The translations under genes were made by a program, and so were the position numbers. Under the pieces are notes generated by a model. The model was not told the DNA's origin. It made no database searches and saw only the letters and a list, made by a program, of their open reading frames with translations. A DNA stretch of 64,000 nucleotides from Chryseobacterium salipaludis (GTDB lineage: Bacteria > Bacteroidota > Bacteroidia > Flavobacteriales > Weeksellaceae), in NCBI RefSeq assembly GCF_022968825.1, contig NZ_JALHKS010000001.1, forward strand, positions 1 to 64,000, written 5' to 3'. Positions 45,325-55,098 of the stretch are shown here, piece by piece. The first letter of the stretch is position 1; every line of letters starts with the position of its first letter.

Positions 45325-46599
45325 ATGACAGATATTTTTGATCGTCTGAGAGGAAATCCGGGTCCGTTGGGACAATTTGCGGATTATGCTGAAGGGTATT
45401 TCGTGTTTCCTAAACTCGAGGGGCCGATCGGTCCGCGAATGAAGTTTCAGGGCCGGGAAGTGATTTTCTGGAGTGCGAATGATTATCTGGGATTGTGCAA
45501 CCATCCTGAAGTAATTGAAACCGATGCAAAGGCGGCCGCAGAATATGGAATGTTCTACCCGATGGGCGCCCGCGCCATGTCTGGTGAAACGGAACAGCAC
45601 CAGCAGCTGGAGCGTGAACTCGCTGAGTTTGTAGGAAAGGAAGCAGCGTATCTGCTGAACTTCGGTTATCAGGGAATGGTTTCTACTATTGATGCTTTGG
45701 TAACGCGCCATGATGTCATCGTATATGATTCGGATTCCCACGCGTGCATCGTGGATGGTGTTCGCCTGCACATGGGGAAAAGTTTTACCTATAAACACAA
45801 CGATATTGCCAGCCTTGAAAAGAACCTGGCACGTGCGGAAAAAGTGGCCGAAGAAAACGGCGGTGGTATTCTGGTGATTACCGAAGGAGTATTTGGAATG
45901 CGTGGTATGCAGGGTAAGCTGAAAGAAATCTGCGCGCTGAAAGACAAGTTTAAATTCCGGTTGCTGGTAGATGATGCACACGGCTTCGGAACGCTTGGAA
46001 AAACAGGTGCCGGCGCTGGTGAGGAACAAGGCTGCCAGGATCAGATTGATGTGTACTTCTCTACTTTCGCAAAATCAATGGCCGGTTTCGGTGCTTTCAT
46101 TGCGGCGGATAAAGATATTATCGGAATTTTAAAATATAACCTTCGCTCTCAGGTCTTCGCCAAGTCGCTGACCATGCCAATGGTTATCGGTGGATTAAAG
46201 CGTCTGGAATTGCTGCGTTCACGCCCGGAAATCAAAGACAAACTGTGGTATAATGTAAACCGTTTGCAAAAAGGACTTACAGACCGTGGTTTCGACTTAG
46301 GAAATACCAATACTTGTGTAACGCCGGTTATGATGAAGGGAAGCACAGTGGAAGCTACTTTGCTAGCCCGCGACCTGCGTGAAAACTTCGGCATCTTTAC
46401 GTCGGTGGTTATCTACCCGGTAATTCCAAAAGGGATGATTCTGCTTCGCCTGATCCCGACGGCTTCGCACACGGATGCGGAAATCGATGAAACGCTGGCC
46501 GCCTTTGAAGCAATCCGTGAAAAACTGGATTCAGGGTTTTATAAGAAACAGGAAGAACAGCTGATGGAGGAACAAAACCTTCAGTTCAAGGCCGATTAA
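45325..46599 (+). CDS. capB: Alpha-oxoamine synthase, candidate cysteate fatty acyltransferase or serine palmitoyltransferase
   Basis: This 424-residue fold-type I PLP enzyme condenses an amino acid with an acyl-CoA. Marks are the N-terminal SANDYLGLCNHP, DSDSHACIVDG, DDAHGFGTLG and the PLP lysine K250 in TFAKSMAGFG. The overall form is nearer to SPT-like enzymes than to biotin BioF. With the cysteine-synthase-like gene upstream, the better reading is CapB, which joins cysteate to a branched acyl-CoA to make 3-ketocapnine; serine palmitoyltransferase in sphingolipid synthesis is the alternative. A third gene, a ketoreductase, is not nearby. Confidence 0.8.
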   Translation: MTDIFDRLRGNPGPLGQFADYAEGYFVFPKLEGPIGPRMKFQGREVIFWSANDYLGLCNHPEVIETDAKAAAEYGMFYPMGARAMSGETEQHQQLERELAEFVGKEAAYLLNFGYQGMVSTIDALVTRHDVIVYDSDSHACIVDGVRLHMGKSFTYKHNDIASLEKNLARAEKVAEENGGGILVITEGVFGMRGMQGKLKEICALKDKFKFRLLVDDAHGFGTLGKTGAGAGEEQGCQDQIDVYFSTFAKSMAGFGAFIAADKDIIGILKYNLRSQVFAKSLTMPMVIGGLKRLELLRSRPEIKDKLWYNVNRLQKGLTDRGFDLGNTNTCVTPVMMKGSTVEATLLARDLRENFGIFTSVVIYPVIPKGMILLRLIPTASHTDAEIDETLAAFEAIREKLDSGFYKKQEEQLMEEQNLQFKAD

Positions 46600-46622
46600 G
46601 AATTTTTCACAGCATGATATAC

Positions 46623-46660
46623 ATGACCGTCTGAAAAATTCAGGCGGTCATTTTTATTTT
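46623..46660 (+). terminator. Terminator after the capB-like gene
   Basis: ATGACCGTCTGAA (46623-46635) pairs with TTCAGGCGGTCAT (46639-46651) with one G-U pair around AAA, followed by TTTTTATTTT. Confidence 0.85.
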
Positions 46661-46679
46661 AAATCAAACACCTTATTAT

Positions 46680-47090
46680 ATGAAAGAAGTAATAATTACC
46701 AAGCAGGATTTTAACCGGATCCACCGCGCCATTACGGCAGCGAAAGCCACCAACAGCATTAAGAAGGAAGAAGCTGAAAAACTGCTGGCTGAGTTAAAAA
46801 ATGCGAAAATTGTGGAACCCGAAAATATCGGTGGTGATGTGGTGACCATGAATTCGATCGTCAAAATTCATTTTCAGAATAACAAAAGTACGATGGAATT
46901 CAAACTGGTTTATCCATCGGAAGCTAATATTAAGGAAAAGAAAATCTCCATATTTTCGGCCGTGGCCGCAGCACTGATCGGTTACCGCGTAGGTGATGAA
47001 ATTGACTGGCTTGTTCCTTCCGGCATGACTAAAATTGTGATCGATGAAATCGTATATCAGCCTGAAGCAGCCGGTGATTTTGATGCGTAA
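46680..47090 (+). CDS. Rnk/GreA-family regulator
   Basis: This 136-residue protein has the two-part form of Rnk: a short N-terminal coiled region (about 1-48) and a C-terminal FKBP-like domain shared with GreA/GreB (about 50-130; GGDVVTMNSIVKI, LVYPSEANI, ISIFSAVAAALIGYRVGDEIDW core AALIGYRVGDEI). Rnk proteins bind RNA polymerase and compete with Gre factors; the older name is regulator of nucleoside diphosphate kinase. The N-terminal coiled coil is too short to reach the active site as GreA does. It is close behind the capB terminator and may have its own promoter. Confidence 0.88.
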   Translation: MKEVIITKQDFNRIHRAITAAKATNSIKKEEAEKLLAELKNAKIVEPENIGGDVVTMNSIVKIHFQNNKSTMEFKLVYPSEANIKEKKISIFSAVAAALIGYRVGDEIDWLVPSGMTKIVIDEIVYQPEAAGDFDA

Positions 47091-47122
47091 CAGAATATGA
47101 CACAATAACCGTTTCCGCTCGA

Positions 47123-47138
47123 TGGCAGGATTTCTGCT
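47123..47138 (+). promoter_or_regulatory. Sigma-54-like promoter before a small ORF
   Basis: TGGCA (47123-47127), six bases, CTGCT (47134-47138) differs from the TGGCA-N6-TTGCW consensus at one position and keeps GG-N10-GC. The start point would be near 47149, 17 bases before a small ATG frame at 47166. Confidence 0.4.
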
Positions 47139-47165
47139 TTATAACGGCTTTAAGACCATGATACA

Positions 47166-47243
47166 ATGAAGTTTAATTGCTGGAAATGTGTGGTCATTCT
47201 CTCAGCTACCCTGGGTTTGATGGGAAGTATGGGGATGATCTGA
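47166..47243 (+). CDS. Possible 25-residue hydrophobic peptide with a CxxC motif
   Basis: An ATG frame of 25 codons encodes a basic N-terminus with a CWKC motif (Cys5, Cys8), followed by a hydrophobic run rich in Ile, Leu, Gly and Met, enough for one membrane segment. It is bracketed by a sigma-54-like promoter and a strong terminator that begins 6 bases after its stop. This bracketing is the only support; there is no recognised family and short frames arise by chance. A non-coding RNA between 47149 and 47282 is an equal option. Confidence 0.3.
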   Translation: MKFNCWKCVVILSATLGLMGSMGMI

Positions 47244-47248
47244 AAAAG

Positions 47249-47282
47249 AAGCACCGCCTTTGAAACCAAAGGCGGCGCTTTT
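47249..47282. terminator. Bidirectional terminator
   Basis: A 13-base arm (47249-47261) pairs with 47268-47280 with one A-C mismatch around GAAACC. T-runs occur on both strands, so it can end both the small rightward unit and the leftward atpDC operon. Confidence 0.8.
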
Positions 47283-47302
47283 ATTATGAAAGGACCAACT
47301 GA

Positions 47303-47584
47303 TTATTCAGCCAGGATAATTCCTTTATTGTTACTGAATTCAATCACTCCACTTTTTACGGCGAAAGAAAAAACACTGTCCTTCTCATTTTCACGGGTGA
47401 AATTGCTGCTGTAAGGTTCGCTGATCGCCTCAGTGTACATTTTAATCTTTCCACCATTAAGGGAAGTTACAATCGCAGCGTGGTCTTTCATGATATGAAA
47501 TTCACCGTTGCGGCCCGGCAGTAAAACGGACTTCACCTCGCCTTCGAAAATTACTGCTTCAGGAGTTAATATCTTAATGTTCAT
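47303..47584 (-). CDS. atpC: ATP synthase F1 epsilon subunit
   Basis: This 93-residue protein is the beta-sandwich part of F1 epsilon (IKILTPEAVIFEGEVKSVLLPGRNGEF core, HIMKDHAAIVTSL). It is shorter than the about 130 residues of E. coli epsilon because the C-terminal helical hairpin, which inhibits ATP hydrolysis in other bacteria, is missing. This is usual in Bacteroidota. It follows atpD in one leftward unit; the other ATP synthase genes are not nearby. Confidence 0.95.
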   Translation of the reverse strand: MNIKILTPEAVIFEGEVKSVLLPGRNGEFHIMKDHAAIVTSLNGGKIKMYTEAISEPYSSNFTRENEKDSVFSFAVKSGVIEFSNNKGIILAE

Positions 47585-47611
47585 TCTTTGTCGGTTTACA
47601 GAGTCATGATA

Positions 47612-47641
47612 AAAAGAAAAAGAGTACTGCTACCCTTTTTC
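47612..47641 (-). terminator. Hairpin between atpD and atpC, possible attenuator
   Basis: On the minus strand AAAAAGGGTA pairs with TACTCTTTTT (47618-47641, loop GCAG, one G-U), followed by CTTTTT. It lies 19 bases after the atpD stop and could lower atpC levels, or be a processing site. Confidence 0.55.
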
Positions 47642-47659
47642 TTTTTTTATAATTGAGTA

Positions 47660-49219
<1,560 letters not shown>

Positions 49220-49250
49220 TTGGATGTCAAGAAGATTTTTGTCATATTTG
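49220..49250 (+). promoter_or_regulatory. ribF promoter, back to back with atpDC
   Basis: TTG (49220-49222), a 20-base spacer and CATATTTG (49243-49250, one mismatch) form a rightward promoter. Its -33 element and that of atpDC are adjacent and make up the palindrome CAATTG (49217-49222), so two polymerases could hardly bind together. Confidence 0.55.
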
Positions 49251-49310
49251 CACTATCTTAAAAAACGCATCTTTTCTGCCGTGCGCAGGCCTGTTTTTAA
49301 TAATGTTCTC

Positions 49311-50231
49311 TTGAAGATACACACAGATTTTAACCGTTCTGCTGATTCCCGTCCGCTGGCGCTTTCCATCGGAATGTTTGATGGTGTACACCGCGGTCAT
49401 CAGGCAATTCTGGAACGTTTGAAAGATGTGGCAGCGCAGCAGAATCTGGAAACCGGAATTATTTCCTTTTGGCCGCATCCGCGAACCGTTTTTCAGCCGG
49501 ATGAGGCTTTACATCTGCTCACGACCTTAGAAGAGAAACAGGAACTTCTGCAAAAAAATGGATTACTCCATCTTTTCCTGAAATCATTTGATGAGGATTT
49601 TCGTAATCTCAGCGGAGAAGAATTTGTGAGACAGGTTTTGGTGGACAAATTGAAAGTGCGTCATTTAATTGTGGGGTATGATCATACGTTCGGCAAGAAC
49701 AAAAGCGGTAATTTTCAACTGCTGCAGGAGCTTGGGCCCAAATTAGGTTTTACTGTAGAGCAGGTTCCTGTCGTAGACTTCGGTGAGTTGCATATCAGCT
49801 CAACCCAGATACGAAACGCGCTTTTTAGTAAGGAAGTTCAGTTAGCCAATGACATGCTTGGTTACACCTATGCCCTAACCGGCACTGTGGTTCACGGCCG
49901 AAAAATCGGCAGAACGATTGGGTATCCAACTGCAAATCTGCAGGTCGATCCGATGAAGCTTTTACCGGGAAAAGGTGCTTATATTGTGGAAACTGAACTT
50001 GACGGCAAACTATACAAAGGAATGTTAAGCATCGGCACGAATCCGACAGTGAACGGCAAACAGGTTACGGTGGAAGTTTACATCCTGGATTTTGATGGTT
50101 TCATTTACGGCAAAACCGTCACAGTACGTTTCCGTGCATTTTTACATGAGGAAATTGCATTCACGACCATGGAGGATCTCATTTTAAAACTTGATGAAGA
50201 CAAAAGACTCACCGAGGCGTTTTCTTTTTAA
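49311..50231 (+). CDS. ribF: Bifunctional riboflavin kinase / FAD synthetase
   Basis: This enzyme makes FMN from riboflavin and then FAD. It has an N-terminal nucleotidyl-transferase domain (about 15-165; SIGMFDGVHRGHQ, ISSTQIR) and a C-terminal flavokinase domain (about 180-300; GTVVHGRKIGRTIGYPTANL core). The TTG at 49311 is chosen: it gives 306 residues, the usual length, and lies downstream of the promoter at 49220-49250. Starts at 49185 and 49224 lie within or upstream of that promoter. The last 4 bases overlap the convergent yjbR-type gene. Confidence 0.92.
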   Translation: MKIHTDFNRSADSRPLALSIGMFDGVHRGHQAILERLKDVAAQQNLETGIISFWPHPRTVFQPDEALHLLTTLEEKQELLQKNGLLHLFLKSFDEDFRNLSGEEFVRQVLVDKLKVRHLIVGYDHTFGKNKSGNFQLLQELGPKLGFTVEQVPVVDFGELHISSTQIRNALFSKEVQLANDMLGYTYALTGTVVHGRKIGRTIGYPTANLQVDPMKLLPGKGAYIVETELDGKLYKGMLSIGTNPTVNGKQVTVEVYILDFDGFIYGKTVTVRFRAFLHEEIAFTTMEDLILKLDEDKRLTEAFSF

Positions 50232-50587
50232 ACTCCATTAAGTTCTGCCCGCGCCACTTTCGGCAAACTTTTAAAAACCAATTCATAACTCTGGTCAATT
50301 AATGTCTTAATAAGATTTGGTTTCAGCCCATCACAAACAACTGAATTCCAGTGTTTTTTATTCATATGATAGGCTCCGGTAATCTGCGGAAACTGTTCGC
50401 GGAGTTCCAGGCTCCAGTCCGGATCAGTTTTAACAGAGAAAGAAAGTGGGATCTGATCAAGCAGGCATAATAAAAATACTTTACCGCCGACTTTCATGAC
50501 AAGAATGTCTTCGCCAAACGGAAAGGTTAGCTCTGCGCCCGGCTTTTGAAGGCAATAATCAGTCAATTGTTCGATATCCATACGCAT
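50228..50587 (-). CDS. MmcQ/YjbR family protein
   Basis: This protein of 119 residues has the YjbR fold, a small alpha/beta domain sometimes called double-wing DNA-binding (CLQKPGAELTFPFGEDILVMKV core, KHWNSVVCDG). The role is unknown. The ATG at 50587 or 50581 is used because an ATG at 50599 lies inside the -7 promoter element. It converges on ribF with a 4-base overlap. Confidence 0.85.
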   Translation of the reverse strand: MRMDIEQLTDYCLQKPGAELTFPFGEDILVMKVGGKVFLLCLLDQIPLSFSVKTDPDWSLELREQFPQITGAYHMNKKHWNSVVCDGLKPNLIKTLIDQSYELVFKSLPKVARAELNGV

Positions 50588-50596
50588 ACTTTTAAT

Positions 50597-50604
50597 CAAA
50601 TGTA
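50597..50604 (-). promoter_or_regulatory. -7 element of the yjbR-type gene
   Basis: On the minus strand TACATTTG is a full match, ending 9 bases before the ATG at 50587. It sets the start of the gene. Confidence 0.5.
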
Positions 50605-50641
50605 TTACTTTTAAGGTTTACGTTATAGAAAAATACAACAG

Positions 50642-51295
50642 ATGAGAGTTACAGTAATTGGCGCGACCGGTGCAACAGGTAAAGATTTAATTCAGGAACT
50701 TATTACACATCCGGAATTCACAGAAATACATGTCCTGGTGCGCAGACCGCTGCTCGATAATCACCCGAAATTAATCGTTCATGAAGTTGACTTCTCTTCT
50801 CCTGATGAATGGCAAAGCAAAGTACAGGGCGAAATTGCTTTTTGCTGTATGGGTACCACACTGAAACAAGCTGGCAGTCAGGAAGCACAAATGCTGGCTG
50901 ATGTTACCTATCCCACTGCTTTTGCAAAAGCTGCCAAGGACAATGATGTTGAACATTTTATCCTGGTCTCAGCCGCCGGTGCGGATGCGCACTCCAGACT
51001 TTTTTACTCCAGGTTAAAGGGTATGTTGGAAGACAATCTTCGAAAACTGAATTTTCCGAAACTCACCATTTTTCAGCCGGGTATGTTGGTGCGAAAAAAT
51101 TCTGACCGTTTCGGCGAGAAAGCAGGCGCCGCTATTCTGCAGGCAATTACCAAAACAGGATTGGCAAAAAAATACCGTCCGCTGCCCACATCTGTGCTGG
51201 CCAAAGGGATGGTGAACGCAGCTTTTATCAAAAGCAGTGGTGAATCCGTAATTAAACTGGACAATATCTTTTCTTTCGCAGAAAAAAATCCTTAA
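50642..51295 (+). CDS. NAD(P)-binding Rossmann protein (NmrA/HTATIP2-like)
   Basis: This 217-residue protein has the dinucleotide loop VIGATGATGKDL at the N-terminus, LVRRPLLDN, CCMGTTLKQAGS and the HFILVSAAGAD segment, as in atypical short-chain dehydrogenases of the YbjT/HTATIP2 kind. The catalytic Tyr-x-x-x-Lys may be YSRLK (about 122-126). Substrate is unknown. It is divergent from the yjbR-type gene and closed by a hairpin. Confidence 0.85.
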   Translation: MRVTVIGATGATGKDLIQELITHPEFTEIHVLVRRPLLDNHPKLIVHEVDFSSPDEWQSKVQGEIAFCCMGTTLKQAGSQEAQMLADVTYPTAFAKAAKDNDVEHFILVSAAGADAHSRLFYSRLKGMLEDNLRKLNFPKLTIFQPGMLVRKNSDRFGEKAGAAILQAITKTGLAKKYRPLPTSVLAKGMVNAAFIKSSGESVIKLDNIFSFAEKNP

Positions 51296-51302
51296 AAACA
51301 AA

Positions 51303-51329
51303 AAAACCGCACCTGTGCGCTGCGGTTTT
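51303..51329. terminator. Bidirectional terminator
   Basis: AAAACCGCA (51303-51311) pairs with TGCGGTTTT (51321-51329) around a 9-base loop, between convergent genes. Confidence 0.75.
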
Positions 51330-51349
51330 ACATTGTAATATACAAAGCA

Positions 51350-51904
51350 TTAAATTTTCATAATTTCTGCTTCTTTTGCTTTAAACATTTCGTCGCAGAG
51401 TTTTACGTATTTGTCTGTTAATTCCTGGATGGAAGCTTCTTCATTTTTAATAATGTCTTCAGAGATACCGTCCAGTTTTTTCAGTTCTTTCATTCCGTCC
51501 TGGCGTGCATTTCTCACGGTTACCTTAGAGTTTTCAGCTTCTGCCTTCGCTTGTTTGGCCAGATCTCGGCGGCGCTCTTCGGTCAGCGGCGGAACATTAA
51601 TAATAATGCTGTCGCCGTTATTTGATGGTGCAAAACCCAGGTTGGAATTGATGATGGCTTTCTCAATCGGATTGATTGCGCCTTTATCCCAGGGCTGGAT
51701 GGAAATCGTCATCGCGTCAGGCACCATCAGGTTTGCTACCTGGTTCAGCGGCGTGAGCGTGCCGTAATATTCCACCATTACATCCTGCACCATCGCCGTG
51801 GAGGCACGACCGGCACGGATTTTTTGAAAGGCATGCTCCAGATGTTTCAGTGCAGAATCCATTTCCTGCTTTGTTGTTTCTACTATGAGTTCCAGATCTT
51901 CCAT
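51350..51904 (-). CDS. frr: Ribosome recycling factor
   Basis: This 184-residue protein splits the post-termination ribosome together with EF-G. It has the tRNA-like two-domain layout: a three-helix bundle and a small beta domain (RAGRASTAMVQDVMVEYYGTLTPLNQVANL core, MTISIQPWD) and the PPLTEERRRDLAKQAK stretch. The length is typical. It follows pyrH by 48 bases, the conserved pyrH-frr order. Confidence 0.97.
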   Translation of the reverse strand: MEDLELIVETTKQEMDSALKHLEHAFQKIRAGRASTAMVQDVMVEYYGTLTPLNQVANLMVPDAMTISIQPWDKGAINPIEKAIINSNLGFAPSNNGDSIIINVPPLTEERRRDLAKQAKAEAENSKVTVRNARQDGMKELKKLDGISEDIIKNEEASIQELTDKYVKLCDEMFKAKEAEIMKI

Positions 51905-51952
51905 GATATGTATGAATTTCTTATAATAAAATTAAGCGCAAAAATCGTGCTT

Positions 51953-52660
51953 TTAAATATTGACCAGCGTACCAACAGATTCGCCCTGCACCACACGCAG
52001 CAGATTGCCTTCCTTGTTCATATCAAAAACAATAATCGGCAGATTGTTTTCGCGGCTTAAGGTAAAGGCGGTCATATCCATTACTTTTAAATCTTTCGCG
52101 AATACTTCGTCATAAGACAAGGTACTGTACTTCACAGCATCTGCATTTTTCTCCGGGTCAGAATCGTAGATGCCATCCACGCGGGTACCTTTCAGAATAA
52201 CTTCCGCATCGATTTCAATGGCGCGCAAAGTTGCCGCCGTGTCCGTTGTAAAATACGGGTTTCCGGTGCCGGCGCCGAAGATTACTACTCTGCCCTTTTC
52301 GAGATGACGAACTGCTTTTCTTTTAATAAAAGGTTCCGCCACCTTATCCATTTCAATGGCACTTTGCAATCTAGTGAAAATACCGGCGTCTTCCAGCGCG
52401 CCCTGCAAAGCCATTCCGTTGATAACGGTAGCCAGCATGCCCATATAATCGCCCTGTACCCGATCCATTCCGGAGGCAGCACCAGCCAACCCTCTGAAGA
52501 TATTACCACCACCGATCACAATAGCTACCTGGCAGCCCAGGTCGGTGATTTTTTTAATTTCAGCAGCGTAGGCTTTCAGGCGGTCGTTATCGATGCCGTA
52601 TTGCCGGCTGCCCATCAGGGCTTCGCCACTTAGTTTAAGAAGGATTCGCTGGTATTTCAT
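51953..52660 (-). CDS. pyrH: UMP kinase
   Basis: This 235-residue enzyme of the amino acid kinase fold turns UMP into UDP. Marks are [23 protein letters not shown], the [16 protein letters not shown] segment and the C-terminal [10 protein letters not shown]. The ATG at 52660 gives the usual N-terminus; the frame extends 17 codons further, but these overlap the -7 element at 52691. Confidence 0.97.
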   Translation of the reverse strand: MKYQRILLKLSGEALMGSRQYGIDNDRLKAYAAEIKKITDLGCQVAIVIGGGNIFRGLAGAASGMDRVQGDYMGMLATVINGMALQGALEDAGIFTRLQSAIEMDKVAEPFIKRKAVRHLEKGRVVIFGAGTGNPYFTTDTAATLRAIEIDAEVILKGTRVDGIYDSDPEKNADAVKYSTLSYDEVFAKDLKVMDMTAFTLSRENNLPIIVFDMNKEGNLLRVVQGESVGTLVNI

Positions 52661-52690
52661 TATTACAGATTTATTACTTTTTTTACGGTG

Positions 52691-52698
52691 CAAATATA
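52691..52698 (-). promoter_or_regulatory. -7 element of pyrH-frr
   Basis: On the minus strand TATATTTG is a full match to TAnnTTTG, 30 bases before the ATG at 52660. No clear -33 is seen. Confidence 0.5.
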
Positions 52699-52796
52699 AG
52701 GAAAGCGGCATAATTACGTTAATAGATTTATCTTTACGCTGAAAATTTTAAAACTGCTGATTTGCCGCTGTGCAAACGGTTCTTAAAAACGTTTTT

Positions 52797-53795
52797 TTGA
52801 AAAAACTTTTTCTTTTTTCGGGGATTCACTGTTTGTTGCTGGCCTCGGCGCAACTGGGAGACCGTGTCTATCCTTTTTTAAATACGCCTTTCTCCGCGCG
52901 GCAGGCAGCACTCGGGGGCGATGCCGTTTCCGTGCGCGATCACGATGTGAATTTTGCAGCGGTCAATCCAGCGCTGATGAATCTGGAACAGGATCAGATG
53001 ATCGGGCTTAATTATACAAGCTTTCTGGCCGGCTCCCAGTACGGAACGGCGACGTATGTCCGAAATCTGGGTGAAGCACATTTGGTCGGTGCACACCTCC
53101 GCTATATGGATTACGGGCATATGCCGCGTACCGACGAAAGCGCCGAAATCAGTGGCGAATTTGGCGCCAGCGATGCTGCGGCCGGCGTGATGTACGCGTA
53201 CCAGTTTGATGAGGATTTTACCATCGGTGGCAGTGTCAATATCGTCAGTTCACGGATTGATAATTATTCCTCGATGGCGGTCACCGGTACTGCGGGAATC
53301 ACCTACCATAATGCGCAAAGCAAGGAAACGCTGGCCCTGGTTTTCCGGAACTTTGGTTATCAGTTCAAGACTTATAATGGTTTGCGGGAAAAAGTAGCCT
53401 TTCGCGTGGACTTGGGTTATACCAAAATACTGGATGAATTTCCGGTAGCACTGACGATCACGGCGCACGACCTGCAAAGACTGAATATTTCACAGGATTA
53501 CAATGCCGACGGCCAGCCGGTGAACTGGACCCGAAAGCTGGCGGACCATTTTTCGCTGGGCGCCGAGTTGTTCCCGGAGCAGCCCTTTAACATCAGAATC
53601 GGTTACAACATACGGCGCGGAAGTGAACTTGCGGTGCTGGATCAGCGAAGCTTTGCCGGTTTGTCCGCAGGTTTCGGCATTAAAATAAGCAGCTTCCGGT
53701 TTGATTATGCCCATGTCCGCTACCATAATGCATCCAATGTAAATACAATCGGTCTGACGCTGGATCTGATTGAGCTGTCCGGCTATCGGCGATAG
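52797..53795 (+). CDS. porQ: Type IX secretion system protein PorQ
   Basis: This protein of about 332 residues is an outer-membrane barrel of the type IX secretion surface complex, where PorQ works with PorU/PorV/PorZ in processing and attaching cargo. Marks are the N-terminal YPFLNTPFSARQAALGGDAVS core, DVNFAAVNPALMN, YMDYGHMPRTDE and the C-terminal FGIKISSFRFDYA. The TTG at 52797 gives a clean signal peptide (KKLFLFSGIHCLLLASAQ); a GTG at 52770 is the alternative. It precedes cmk by 56 bases, an arrangement I recall from other Bacteroidota. Confidence 0.9.
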   Translation: MKKLFLFSGIHCLLLASAQLGDRVYPFLNTPFSARQAALGGDAVSVRDHDVNFAAVNPALMNLEQDQMIGLNYTSFLAGSQYGTATYVRNLGEAHLVGAHLRYMDYGHMPRTDESAEISGEFGASDAAAGVMYAYQFDEDFTIGGSVNIVSSRIDNYSSMAVTGTAGITYHNAQSKETLALVFRNFGYQFKTYNGLREKVAFRVDLGYTKILDEFPVALTITAHDLQRLNISQDYNADGQPVNWTRKLADHFSLGAELFPEQPFNIRIGYNIRRGSELAVLDQRSFAGLSAGFGIKISSFRFDYAHVRYHNASNVNTIGLTLDLIELSGYRR

Positions 53796-53851
53796 CAGCT
53801 TTCATAAACCCTCTGCATTATATTCCCGATTTTTTTCAGCAAATTTGCGGT

Positions 53852-54520
53852 ATGAAAAAACCTGTTATTGCCGTAGACGGTTATTCTTCTACAGGTAAAA
53901 GTTCAATTTCAAAAGTTGTCGCCGCGCGGCTCGGCCTTATTCATTTGGATACGGGCGCGTTGTATCGCGGTATTACTTTATTTGCCCTCCGGAATTTCCG
54001 TTCGGAAGATGGAGATATTCAACTGGATGATCTATTTAAAGCTTTACCGCAACTCACGCTGGAATTCCGGCGTATCGGTGAGGAACTTGTTTTATTTATG
54101 AATGGCGAGGATATTTCGGGACCCATCCGCACGGCAGAGGTTTCATCTCAGGTCAGTCTCATCGCAAGGCAACCGGAAGTACGCAACTTTCTGTTGAAGA
54201 TGCAGCGCGAAGCTGCCGAAGCCGGCGGCATTATCATGGATGGCCGTGATATCGGAACAGTGGTATTGCCCATGGCTGATTATAAGTTTTTCCTCACAGC
54301 AAGTATTGAAGAAAGAACCCAACGCCGATTCCTGGAGTTGAAAGGTCTGGGTATTGAAACTCCGCAGGAAGAAGTGCAGGCCAACCTGATGCTTCGTGAT
54401 AAAATTGACAGCGAACGCGAAGTGGCTCCGCTGAAGCAGGCAGACGATGCGATCCTGATTGACAATACGTCATTAAATAAATATGAAACAATCGAATTGA
54501 TGCTTTCCTACATTAAGTAG
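53852..54520 (+). CDS. cmk: Cytidylate kinase
   Basis: This 222-residue enzyme phosphorylates CMP and dCMP. It has the P-loop DGYSSTGKSSISK, HLDTGALYRGITL, IIMDGRDIGTVVLP and RREVAPL-like SEREVAPLKQADDAI. The length is normal. It is co-directional with porQ. Confidence 0.96.
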   Translation: MKKPVIAVDGYSSTGKSSISKVVAARLGLIHLDTGALYRGITLFALRNFRSEDGDIQLDDLFKALPQLTLEFRRIGEELVLFMNGEDISGPIRTAEVSSQVSLIARQPEVRNFLLKMQREAAEAGGIIMDGRDIGTVVLPMADYKFFLTASIEERTQRRFLELKGLGIETPQEEVQANLMLRDKIDSEREVAPLKQADDAILIDNTSLNKYETIELMLSYIK

Positions 54521-54634
54521 ATTTTAACATACTTTTTCATAGCATCTTTTTTAATTGGTATATAAATTGTAACTTTAGGAAAAGCGGTAGAAGACCGCGG
54601 TATAACTATTATTAACTATTAAAAATCAATTAAA

Positions 54635-55018
54635 ATGTCTAAAAAAGGAAGTAATACAGCAAGTGTACTGGCAGGTCTGTTGGCAGGAGCCGCAGCAGGA
54701 GTAGTTCTGGGAATGCTGTATGCGCCGGAAGAAGGTGCTGAAACCAGAAAGAAAATTAAAGAAAAAGCAAATGACTTGAAGGACCAGGCGGTTGACCAAT
54801 ACGACAGAGTAGCGGAAAAAGCAAAAGACCAGTACCAGGATGTTTCTGAAAAAGTAAAAAACCAGTACGATAATATCGCAACGCAGGTGAAGGATACTAC
54901 CGATAAAGTAGTTAGCTCTGTGAAAGACGGTTATGATAAATACAAAGATCAGGCTGTTGCTACGACGAAAGATGTGGTAGGCGATGTTGAAAATGAACTG
55001 GATGGAATGAAGTCTTAA
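54635..55018 (+). CDS. YtxH-domain protein
   Basis: This 127-residue protein has one glycine/alanine-rich membrane segment (about 8-28; AGLLAGAAAGVVLGMLYAP) followed by a long, charged amphipathic helix with repeated DQYDRVAEKAKDQYQDVSEK-like 11-residue units (described by the core KDQYQD). YtxH proteins are stress-linked but of unknown function. The leader holds a small hairpin (GCGGT/ACCGC, 54584-54598). A strong terminator follows, so it can be made alone or with the two next genes by read-through. Confidence 0.88.
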   Translation: MSKKGSNTASVLAGLLAGAAAGVVLGMLYAPEEGAETRKKIKEKANDLKDQAVDQYDRVAEKAKDQYQDVSEKVKNQYDNIATQVKDTTDKVVSSVKDGYDKYKDQAVATTKDVVGDVENELDGMKS

Positions 55019-55045
55019 TCCGGCTGATTTTCAGATTCCTATCAT

Positions 55046-55078
55046 AAAAAAAGGGACTTATCGCAAGTTCCTTTTTTT
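55046..55078 (+). terminator. Terminator after the YtxH gene
   Basis: AAAAAAAGGGACTT (55046-55059) pairs with AAGTTCCTTTTTTT (55065-55078) with one G-U pair around ATCGC. It lies between two co-directional genes. Confidence 0.8.
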
Positions 55079-55098
55079 GTAACATTAAAAAAATAACT

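Noticed and set aside
45226-46029. 267-codon frame on the minus strand
   Set aside because: It lies opposite the capB-like gene, has no family motif, and is rich in residues typical of antisense frames.
54555-54571. TGGTA-N6-TTGTA as a sigma-54 promoter before the YtxH gene
   Set aside because: It lacks the key GC at -12 and the C of TGGC; spacing alone is not enough.
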